Assembly: GCA_033675265.1 (NCBI GenBank)
Contig: JAUJYZ010000049.1
Coordinates: forward strand, 301,814-365,813
Direction of reading: 5' to 3'
DNA: 64,000 nt
From: Actinostola sp. cb2023
Lineage: Eukaryota > Cnidaria > Anthozoa > Actiniaria > Actinostolidae
Part shown: positions 25,201 through 34,143 of the stretch, piece after piece
Numbering within the stretch: position 1 is the first letter of the stretch
Layout: each line of letters begins with the position of its first letter
The notes under the pieces: generated by a model
What the model saw: only the letters and a program-made list of their open reading frames with translations
The model's database searches: none
Told to the model about the DNA's origin: nothing
Program-made: the position numbers and the translations under genes

Positions 25201-26894
25201 GTTCATTTTAAACATCATACTTTAACATTCATGAACAATAATATTGTTATTGCCTTCATTTTGAATGTAAAATGAACAGAATTGGGTACATGTATGTAGA
25301 TAGTTCTGAGCAGCACCATGTCATGTATGTACATGTATTAAACTGTACTTGTACTACATGTAACTGTATATACAAGGGTGGATACAGGGGAGGGGTCCAG
25401 GGGGTCAGGACCCCCCCCCCCCCCCCCCCTTTCGTTCCATTAAAAAAAAACTTTGTCAGCATGCACAGAAAACAGGGCAGGATCTATATACTATACTATT
25501 TCACCTTGTCCCACCCTGTCATATGGTTCAGCTACGCAACTTGTGACCTACATGTACATGTAGAAGAACTTGCGGACAAGCTTTAAATTTTGGGAAAGCA
25601 ACTTACCACCTAGCTCTTACGTAGTATACTCAACTCCCTAAAACTCCTAAATACAACATATGACGTCACTTAATTCACACTGACTTGAGCATTTGGATGT
25701 ACATGTACCCCCCTTTCAAAAATCCCTGTATCCACCCTTGGTATACACCTATTTCAAAAAGGATGTAATGCAAACAGAAAGGTGATAGGATATCTATTAT
25801 AATCTGAGAATGGTCATTCTAAGGTTCAATGTCGGAGAGAAAGATGAGATAGATGTAACATTTTTACATTCTAACCTTTTGTAATAGACTAATAGTTATT
25901 TCTACAGGTACGATTCTCCCATCTGTGATGTAACTCTCAATAAGATCACCATCTTTTGATCCACTAGCTCGCTCTGCACGCAGCAATTCACCAGCAGAGA
26001 GATGTACATAACCAAACTCCTGATTCAAACAAATAAGTAAACATGTCTTTTGTCAGGGTTTTTTATCCATCAAAATAAATTATGTTCAAACTACATGTAC
26101 ATGTAGAGTACGTGTAGCACAATAGAGATCGAGTGAATAAAACTCTAGGACTACAATACAAGGTGCCAATTGATATATACCAAACAAATGGCAACAAATA
26201 ATTATACTGTAAAAACTTAGCCTACTACCTTCTAAGATCACATATAACTTACAAGTAGCTCGGATTAGAATCAAGTCACCTTTTGATTTTGAAGCTTAAA
26301 TGACTACTGTCACGGTACACTGTACATAACTTATGTCATATTGAACAATGTATACATGTACATGTACAAAATGTAAGCTTATATATTATCCCGACATGTA
26401 TACCATTGGCTATATATTCATGTTCGTTTTATGTAAGACTGAGCCATTGTTAGCTGTGCTATACTCAATGTAATCTAAAAATAACGCTAATTGCTCTGCT
26501 GTCAGCTTTTAAAATGCAGACTTCACACCAAGAATACTGACATACGTGGCTTCAAGAATTAATTACCATACGAAGCCACGATACACTATATCATATATGT
26601 AGGTAATTTACAATGTAAGCTTATAGTCTTGCCTACAAATACTTTAAGTTTAGGCTTTTTGTATGAAACAGTTAGATCAGGATTTACATCCAAAGTTCAA
26701 TGAATCTGGCCGGTTCAAAACAACTTTCTTAAGTTACTTAGATTTTATAGAAGTTGTAGGCAAGTTGTACATTTCGCCTTCATTTCATCATCTACAACTG
26801 AACTTACTTCAACAATTCTCTCACATTGAGTGCCTTTCCCGGCACCAGGACCGCCCAGAACGAAAATCACAATAGGCTTTGCAGTTGTGGACAT
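22239..26894 (-). CDS. CMPK1: UMP-CMP kinase, complete model
   Basis: Six exons in transcription order: 26808-26894, 25876-26019, 24942-25079, 24250-24326, 23266-23364 and 22239-22341, totalling 648 nt (215 residues plus TGA) with all phases consistent. The protein phosphorylates UMP, CMP and dCMP with ATP in the cytosol. The P-loop GGPGAGKG sits at residues 14-21, the NMP-binding segment HLSAGELL follows in exon 2, IDGFPRN is at 89-95, and the LID motif [11 protein letters not shown] is at 132-142. Length fits the short adenylate-kinase-type family. The last exon is the least certain: it gives [14 protein letters not shown] after VDER, in the position of the family's C-terminal VFDEV helix, plus an extra tail of about 20 residues. 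The gene can also start at an in-frame ATG at 26969, adding 25 residues. The intron between the last two exons is filled by a ~170-bp tandem repeat. Confidence 0.9.
22556..23250. repeat. ~170-bp tandem repeat, four copies
   Basis: Units begin near 22572, 22745, 22906 and 23075 with GATCACTGCTTCATC and contain CCATACAAAAAC. The repeat is pyrimidine-rich (CATC steps) and fills the last CMPK1 intron. Serine/histidine-rich open frames here are artefacts. Confidence 0.9.
23365..24249. mobile_element. CMPK1 intron with a GGGGCGGATC element
   Basis: The ends CAGGGGCGGATC (23812) and GATCCGCCCCTG (to 24050) enclose a G/C-run-rich body. A remnant with TGGATCCGCCCCTG is at 2742. The rest of the intron is AT-rich with nothing recognised. 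Confidence 0.7.
24409..24540. mobile_element. TIR element
   Basis: The inverted ends TTTCTCCTGCTGACGCACCA and complement, with AGCT following, lie in the CMPK1 intron between exons 24250-24326 and 24942-25079. Confidence 0.8.
25373..25740. mobile_element. TIR element with CAAGGGTGGATACAGGG ends
   Basis: The ends pair over 17 bp. It contains a long C-run (25410-25430) and short TACATGTA repeats, and lies in a CMPK1 intron. Confidence 0.7.
26020..26807. other. CMPK1 first intron
   Basis: It contains several TACATGTA repeats (26094, 26355) and a weak inverted pair CGTGGCTTC / GAAGCCACG near 26545-26580. No exon was seen. Confidence 0.5.
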
Positions 26895-27132
26895 GGTACG
26901 CCTCGCACAATGCGATATTTCCGCGATCAGACACGACAAATGCAACATCGAACCTTTGATCAAAGTCACGAACTTTCTGTCGACTGCGCGCTGATCATGA
27001 AAGACTGGGAAACTAGACTTTGGAACTCGTCTTCATGTCGAGGCTCAGAGGTCAGGAGACTGGGGTCTAGTCGTCAAAACAACCAAGATGGCGGACGAGT
27101 AGCGCATTGAAAATCGTTGTTTTTCTCTCGGG
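26895..27132. promoter_or_regulatory. Divergent CMPK1 / RIC1 promoter region
   Basis: Only 238 bp separates the two start codons on opposite strands, so the interval must hold both transcription starts. It is more GC-rich than its surroundings and contains CCAAGATGGCGG-type sequence (reverse orientation CAAGATGGCGGAC at 27084), the YY1-like core often found at animal promoters. No TATA box was recognised. Confidence 0.6.
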
Positions 27133-28066
27133 ATGTTTTTCCCAATCGGATGGCCGAAGTATTTCACTCCTAGAGGTGTAGAGTGCGGGGAGTTATCGGC
27201 GTTGAGGTACAATCGTGATCGGACATTACTGGCTGTTATTTCGTCGCACAGCGTTTGCATCTGGAATAATCGTGTAAGTCTTACTGAAACTCAAAGGTCT
27301 CGTTTCGGTCAAATTTCGCGGGTCTCGAAGTATCGTTTTTTCGCCAAAATCCGTCTCAGAGTCTCGAATTTTGAAAACGAAGGAAATCGGTGAAAAAGCG
27401 TCTCGGGCTCGCAAAGTCTCGCCTTGACCATTCGATACCCCACTCAAGTACTGGCTTGAAGTTGAATATTCTCTACTGAAGAAATAGAAAACGAGGCAGC
27501 GTGCTCTATCGAGTTATAGAAGCATGCAGGAATTGGAAGAAGACGAGAGAAGTGCTAGTACGCCTCGTGCTTCTCGCACTTCTCGAGTCTTCTTTCAATT
27601 CCCAAATGTTTGAATATCTGCGCGCGCATGCACTGTGCTCTCATAGAGCACGCTGAATATGCATCCTTTGGCCAATCAGAGCGCACGTTATATCATAGTT
27701 ATTTTATAATTTCTCATAGCACATAATGCTTTGCGTGGGGGGGGTAATACAAAAGAAAATGGTGTTGCATAATTACATGGTTGACAGAAAGCTCCCATTT
27801 TCTTTTGTATTATTACCCCCAAGGCGCAAAGCATTATGTGTTATGAGAAAGTAGATAATAAGCTTTAATAACTAATGGCTTTAGAAGCAAATTGTTTCTA
27901 CATTGTAATATTGTGTATACGTTATTTGCCGCGAATTCCTATCTAATTCCCACGGTCTGCTTAACCAGTCTGGCCTTGTAGCTCAGCTTGCATTGGTAGA
28001 GCAACCATCGATTATCAGTTCTGAGACCCCATCTTCTTTCTCTTATAGCAGGGCCATACACTGATA

Positions 28067-28100
<34 letters not shown>

Positions 28101-31100
28101 TACAAGGCGAAAAATGTACCAAAAAGTACTGAGAACTGTACTATTTTTGTGTATTTTTCACTGTTTTAGCAATTTAAAATTTTTAATATGTACTGCCCCC
28201 CCCCCCCCCCCCCCCCTTGAATTTTGGATTATGCACAGCCTTGTGTAGGGCTAATGCTCCGAAGAACTTCATGGGTATCTTTACAGTACTTTAAATTATC
28301 CTTAATTTCCAACCGTTTCACTGGTGCTACGCGGCCTAATATATCTCCCTATTAAATATTGTTTTTTTTTATATAGCCAAGAGTATTAATTGTCACACTG
28401 AGGCGATCACCGAGTTCACTCAAGGAAGTTGGCACAAACGTAGCAGTTGTTTGGAAACCAGACTCTTTGGTTGTTGCTGTTTCAGTAAGTGTAAAGATGT
28501 ACCGTATTTCCTCAAATAAACAGCGTTTATTTAAAATTTGAAGTTTTAGGGGGTGCACGTTTATTAGAGGGGGCATATATTTTGAAACTCCAAATTTTGC
28601 CTCGGAAACGTTTCCCGAGTCATCAACAATACGATGAAAAACATAAGCGGTAATGAGTCAGTTGTAGACATTTAAAGAATAAAAACAGGAATTTTTCAAT
28701 ATTTTCTAGGTGATTACGTGTTTAAATAAATAATTATTATTATCAGTGTTTGTTTTTCGTGTCTATTCTAATAAACACCCTCTTTCGAGTGGGTGTCTCT
28801 AATAAACGTCCCTCGATATATGGGGGGGGGGGGGGCATTTATTAGAAGGGGGCGTTTAAAAGAGGGAGGCGTATATTAACGTTTTTTCTCCTGAAGGGGG
28901 GCATTTATTTGAGGAAATACGGTATTTAAATATATAATGATTTCTTGGTTATGCATCAATGCACCAATCAATGTTAATCCCAAGGGAGGGGAGGGGAGGT
29001 GGTGGATTGGTAATGGGTGGGGATTTGCAAGGTTCGGGTATTCCAGAGGAAGATTTTGATATAGTGTGTGTTAATCCCGGGATGGGAAGTTTTGACCTAT
29101 CACCAAGGAAATCTGTGGACAATTAAGGGTGCATTCGATTGACCTTATTCCAGAATAGGAATAATTCCAGATTCTGGGGCAGACGGATGACGTCATTATT
29201 CCGAAATATTCCAAGCAATCTGCTATGATGATCAAGCAGAATGTTTGGAATATATTCCGCTTATTCTGGAATGGAACAGACTCAATTGAACGGACATTCC
29301 ATATTATTCCAAGTATTCCTATACCGGAATAAGGTCAATTGAACGCACCCTAAGTATTTGATTCTTCGGAAGATGGTGGATGTGAAATGACAATGTTTTA
29401 CCATGAGCTTACAAGTCCTCACCACTCCTATGGGGGTACTATCCAGCTTAGAGAGAATTAATAATTAAATTGTAAAACTTATTTGTATAAATTAGACATC
29501 AGAAGGGAAGATAGTTTTCTTGGAGTTACAGAGAAGCAGTGGGCAGCAGCTGTATAAATCACAACTGTTGAGGTTAGTCTGATGTACTTAGAGTCATTTT
29601 CGTACTTCACTTGAACATTGACCATCCTCGGGAACCCAGGGGGATATTCTGTCGCTCGTTACTTGCTCCCAGAGAAATACCCCTGGGAACAAAGTCTGTT
29701 AGAACTAAATGTTCCAGAAGTCAAAATTACTCTCGTTTCTGATTGGTCGACCTAGGAAGGTTGACCAATCAGTATCAAGTATATTCTGGTTTGAATAGGA
29801 CAGCCGCCATTTTGAATTTTGACTTCCGGAACAAGTTCCAACAGACTTCGTTCCCAGGGGTATTTCTCTGGGAGCGAGTAACGAGCGACAGAATATACCC
29901 CTGGGTTCCCGAGGATGAACATTGATGTGTAACTAAAGTTAAATGAATCATTTCTGTTTCTTTTAGCTATCCTCATTATCATCAAATATTGATTCAAAAT
30001 GGTGTTCCAGCCATCAAACTAGTTGAAACCTCAATTGTTGCAATTGCTGGTGATATTACATGGTAAGACTTCGATCCATACTGTATACCACATACTGTAT
30101 ACAGTACATACATGTACAATATGTAATAGACAAGTTTACACTGTCTTGTAAATACATGTACTGTACATATACAAGTTTCAGATGCGGTGCATCCAGTTAA
30201 TGTCAATTTAAACTCAAATATGTCAGGAATGGAAGGTTTGGTGCATAGCCTGGGATGCAGCATTCCAGTTGCTAGCCAAGAGGTAACCATGACAGCCCTG
30301 CCCCTGACTCCTCAGGGACCGTCATGCTGACATTCCTGGTGATCAGTGGAGATATATATATGTACCTACTGTACCTGATTTCCTTTGTTACTAGGAGAGG
30401 GAGGGTGGGGCAAACCACAAGCAACTGCCTCATATATACACACAATGTATGCAACCATGGCAATGGGCAGCAATACAAGTTACCCCCCTCTAGGCATCTA
30501 ATGGGCATGCTCTGATCCCCCTCTAGACAAGCTACTGGGAAGTACTGCTGACCTACATGTACATACTTTAATCATGATAATCACTGTACACGTCCAGTTA
30601 AAGTAAAAGAAAAAGCTGTATTTAACGTCCGCAACCCCTGAGTTTAACCTTGTCTTACATTTTAGCCCCAAGATAGTCAGATTTGCATGTACCTTCAGTA
30701 CATGTACACTTTATGTAGTATAAAACACAATGCTCTGTGATTTATAGTGACACTGTCTTCATGTGAAAATATAGTCTAGCTCCTTCTCAGTCAACACTAA
30801 AAACATCTGCAAAGGAAACTAGCGCAAATGAGGCTCTGTAGATCACTGACATCCATATGCAGACAGCATTTATAACTTTTTCATATGCTCTTGAAAATAT
30901 ATAGTGCACATTCATGTGCAGGCCCCAGTTGCATGAAAGGTGGTTAGCACTATCCACTGGATAAGTCTTATCCAACAGTGTATTAGATAACTGCATCATT
31001 TTTATCAGTTGGATACGACTTATCCAGTGGATATATAGTGCTACATGTTGCTATCTTTTGTGCAACTGGGGCCAGATGTACAATGTACATTGTACATGTA

Positions 31101-32585
31101 GATAGTGGGTGTACTGCATTCAAATTACACGCAAATGAATGTCAACATACTTACAGCGAAAATCCTTGTATCGCGACCTTTCGTTTTGAAAACTTCAGTT
31201 GGATTTTGGGTTTTTCTGTTCCGACAATCACTATATATGTCCATTTCTTGAGTACAAAGTTAACTCAGCATAAACATCATTATTTAAAGTACTAAATAGT
31301 GACATTTCTATTGTTTTGTATTGTATTTAGTACTAATTAGTGCAAAAAATATATTGGCGGAACAGAAAAACCCAAAATCCAGCTGAAGTTTATACAAAAC
31401 GAAAGGTCGCGATACAAGGATTTTCGCAGTAAATAAAATAAATAAATTGTTTATTTAAGTGTCCAATGTGTTCTGACTAGCGCTTGCGCATGCACACTAA
31501 CGAGGGTTTATCACATAATTTCAAAACTCATAGGACAAAAAAATGATTATCATAACTGGAAAGAGCTCGTTGAAATTAGTAAAAATGTGAAGTTTGGAAA
31601 AGATCGCTTCACAAATTGCGAAGATATGAATTTTCAAAAATCGAAATTTTGTATGAAAACCTTTGTTGGAGGCAAGAGTTGCCTCCAAGTGTAAATTTCC
31701 AAAGGTTTTCATATAAAATTTCGATTTTTGAAAATTCATATCTTCGCAATTTGTGAAGCGATCTTTTCCAAACTTCACATTTTTACTAATTTCAACGAGC
31801 TCTTTCCAGCTATGATAATCATTTTTTTGTCCTACAAGTTTTGAAATTACGTGATAAACCCTCATTGGGGGACACTGTACTCTCACACACACTACCACAC
31901 CTGACTACATTCTAATATTCTAATAACTTCTGACTGTTACTGGATCTTTCAATTTAGTCTTGCATCAAGAAGAGATGAGCTCTTTGTGTGCAGCGGTAAA
32001 GGTTTTCTCCACAGAATTAGCTGGGACGGCTACCTTAAGTCCAAATACTCCATGCCCATACACTCCATACCATTCACAAATGACTTGGAGAATGTTAGAG
32101 GTAAATACAGCTTAAGTGAATCATCATATCTACCCATACTCCCTTTCGGTCTAGTCGCGTAGGCTTGAAGTCGATCGACGATAACGTTTTCTGAATTAGC
32201 TGTATACAACTGTACACATGTATGTACATGTAGTTAACAGTCCTACCAAAGTACATGTAAAGTCTATAAACATGTAAAAATGAGCAGTTTGAACAAACAA
32301 AATATTTTGAAACTAACTACCTGAGTTTGCAATGGTAGTGCTGTTGTTTACAATGATAATATTGTGACATTCTATTTGACTTCACCTTCACAAATAACAG
32401 TTTATATTTAAATAATAAAAGTTAAGGTACATGATCATTGGATAATTTCAGCTGTTCCCTTGGAGTTGGAGGGAGTTTGTTTCAGAGTCATGGAATACAG
32501 TCCATTGCTCGGTGGCTTTGCTGTTGTATTAGCAGATGGTAGAGGAGGTTTCGTGTCTGCAGAAACATCCAACTTTGATCCATGT
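27133..32585 (+). CDS. RIC1: RAB6A-GEF complex partner RIC1, 5' part only
   Basis: Six exons: 27133-27273, 28377-28484, 29496-29572, 29967-30062, 31958-32100 and 32452-32585, giving 233 in-phase codons and ending at a GTATGT donor. The start MFFPIGWPK and later blocks VWKPDSLVVAVS, TSEGKIVFLELQ and ISWDGYLKSK match the N-terminal beta-propeller of RIC1. With RGP1, RIC1 activates RAB6 at the Golgi. Family members are around 1,400 residues, so more than 80 percent of the protein is missing. No further exon was recognised on this strand before the convergent CRTC gene. Introns carry several TIR elements, including one at 31502-31869 inserted in a SINE. The next exon may be lost through misassembly at the microsatellite starting near 33.15 kb, or the locus may be truly truncated. 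Confidence 0.85.
27281..27443. mobile_element. Family C element, truncated, in RIC1 intron 1
   Basis: It shares CTCGTTTCGG..., TCTCGAATTTTGAAAACGAA and the end GACCATTCGATACCCC with the copy at 5888-6097, in the opposite orientation. It begins 8 bp after the RIC1 exon 1 donor. Confidence 0.75.
27711..27848. mobile_element. TIR element in RIC1 intron 1
   Basis: The ends TCTCATAGCACATAATGCTT (right copy TAACACATAATGCTT) enclose paired GGGTAATACAAAAGAAAATG. Confidence 0.75.
28066..28218. repeat. Two long poly-C runs
   Basis: Runs of about 35 and 20 C flank AT-rich sequence in RIC1 intron 1. Their lengths are unlikely to be exact. Confidence 0.85.
28500..28924. mobile_element. Family F TIR element, TA-flanked
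   Basis: The ends CCGTATTTCCTCAAATAAAC and complement are flanked by TA. GGGGGCATTTATTAGA units recur inside. It starts 16 bp after RIC1 exon 2. Confidence 0.75.
29123..29353. mobile_element. TIR element with AGGGTGCRTTC ends
   Basis: The ends AGGGTGCATTCGATTGACCT and AGGGTGCGTTCAATTGACCT pair in inverted orientation, followed by TATTCC repeats. The type resembles hAT or Harbinger MITEs; superfamily not decided. Confidence 0.75.
29623..29917. mobile_element. Family D element with 9-bp target duplication
   Basis: Arms of about 90 bp begin ATCCTCGGGAACCCAGGGG and pair across a short loop. The direct flank GAACATTGA occurs on both sides, a 9-bp duplication typical of Mutator-like elements. It lies in RIC1 intron 3. 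Confidence 0.85.
30063..30920. other. RIC1 intron 4, first part
   Basis: No exon was recognised. TACATGTA and GTACATGTA motifs recur (30105, 30150, 30555, 30700). The rest is unique-looking DNA. Confidence 0.5.
30921..31073. mobile_element. TIR element with GGCCCCAGTTGCA ends
   Basis: The ends GGCCCCAGTTGCAT and TGCAACTGGGGCC enclose paired ATCCACTGGATAAG. Confidence 0.8.
31151..31432. mobile_element. TIR element with GCGAAAATCCTTGTATCGCG arms
   Basis: Arms of about 65 bp pair with few mismatches (ACCTTTCGTTTTG, AACCCAAAATCCA) around an AT-rich loop. Confidence 0.8.
31433..31912 (-). mobile_element. SINE tail interrupted by a Family E-like element
   Basis: The SINE segment GTTTATTTAAGTGTCCAATG runs to CACACTAA at about 31500 and resumes at TTGGGGGACACTG at 31864. 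The uninterrupted order is seen at 3640-3700. The element at 31502-31869 lies between. Confidence 0.8.
31502..31869. mobile_element. Family E-like long-hairpin element
   Basis: Arms of about 165 bp begin GAGGGTTTATCAC, carry GGAAAGAGCTCGTTGAAATT and AGTAAAAATGTGAAGTTTGG, and close on a GTTGGAGGCAAGAGTTGCC loop. Confidence 0.85.
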
Positions 32586-33150
32586 GTATGTACAAATGTA
32601 TAAATATTAGAGTTGTTTTTGTATGAGTGGGAAGTAGTTATGGTACGGTGCGTGCTGTCGGTGACCGGTTGATGATGATGATGAAGATTGTACTGTAGTT
32701 TTGTTGCAGAAGTAATGATGGAATTGATGATGTTGGTACTAGGGATGTTTTTTTGTTTTTTGTTTTTTGTTGTTGTTGTTGGTGGTAGTGGTATTGGACC
32801 TGCCAGGTGATGATGTCGACATTGATGGTGGCGTAGTGATGACTATGGAATCTAGGTGATGATGATGGCGATGGCAGTGATAGTGGTGATGATGATGGTG
32901 ATGGCAGTGATAGTGGTAATGGTGGTGGTGGTTGTGATTGTATTCTGTAGTGATAATAATAATAATAACCTTTATTAACGTGTCAAATTACCTAGCTTAC
33001 ACAAGTGTAAGCTAATTGAGGACACCTATCTACCTAAAATCTACACCCATACCCAAACCCAAAGCCCCACCTAATTTCCCCAACCCTTCCTCCCTTATTT
33101 AAATTCTATCTGGCGTAAAATATTAAAATTTAAAATGTATCCTAACTGAT
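32586..33150. other. Region after the last visible RIC1 exon
   Basis: It starts with half a Family A element (32609-32670) cut off at GGTGACCGG, followed by GATGAT-type repeats and a diverged SINE-like tail (32945-33120, CCTTTATTAACGTGTC). No RIC1 exon was recognised. Confidence 0.6.
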
Positions 33151-34135
33151 GGTTGGGTTAGTGGCATTGGTGATGATGGTGATAGTGGTGGTGATTGTAG
33201 AAGTGATGGTAGCAGTGATGGTGGTGGTGGCAGTGATGGTGGTGGTGGTGGCAGTGATGGTGGTAGCAGTGATGGTGGTGGTAGCAGTGATGGTGGTGGT
33301 AGCAGGGATGGTGGTGGTAGCAGTGATGGTGGTGATGGCATTGGTGATGATGATGGTAGCAGTGATGGTGGTGGCAGTGATGGTGGTGGTAGCAGTGACG
33401 GTGGTGCTGGCAGTGATGGTGGTGGCAGTGATGGTGGTGGTAGCAGTGATGATGATGGTAGCAGTGATGGTGGTGATGGCATTGGTGATGATGATGGTAG
33501 CAGTGATGGTGGTGGTAGCAGTGACGGTGGTGGTGGCAGTGATGGTGGTGGCAGTGATGGTGGTGGTAGCAGTGATGGTGGTGGTAGTAGTGATGGTGGT
33601 GGGATATTGTTGTTGGTAATGGTAGTGGTATGATGATAATTATGGTGCTGGTGGTAGTGGTGGTGATAGTAGTGACAATCATGGTCATGATATTGTTGTT
33701 GGTAATGGTAGTGGTATGATGATAATTATGGTGCTGGTGGTGGTGGTGGTGATAGTAGTGACAATCATGGTCATGATATTGTTGTTGGTAATGGTAGTGG
33801 TATGATGATAATTATGGTGCTGGTGGTGGTGGTGATGGTGATAGTAGTGACAATCATGGTTATGATATTGTTGTTGGTCATGGTGGTGGTCATGATGATA
33901 ATTATGGTGGTGGTGATGGTAATGGTAGTGACAATCATGGTCATGATATTGTTGTTGTTTTTGGTCATGGTGGTGGTCATGATGATAATTATGGGTGGTG
34001 GTGACGATCATGGACATGGTAATGTTGTTGTTGTTGGTCATGGTGGTGGTCATGATGACAATATTATGGTAATGGTGGTGATGAGGATGATAATAATATG
34101 ATGATGATGATAATGATGATAGTAATAATCATTAA
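33150..34135. repeat. GGTGAT / GGTGGTAGCAGT micro- and minisatellite
   Basis: 33170-33605 is built from 18-bp-type AGCAGTGATGGTGGTGGT units. 33600-34090 is built from about five ~88-bp units starting GATATTGTTGTTGGT. Valine-rich (plus) and histidine- or proline-rich (minus) open frames come only from the repeat. Confidence 0.93.
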
Positions 34136-34143
34136 TAATAATC

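Noticed and set aside
27972..28025. tRNA-like TAGCTCAGCTTGCATTGGTAG
   Set aside because: Only the A-box half is present with no B box; it is probably a SINE fragment.
33123..34101. Long valine-rich and histidine- or proline-rich open frames on both strands
   Set aside because: They come entirely from GGT/GAT tandem repeats; no splice structure or homology is visible.
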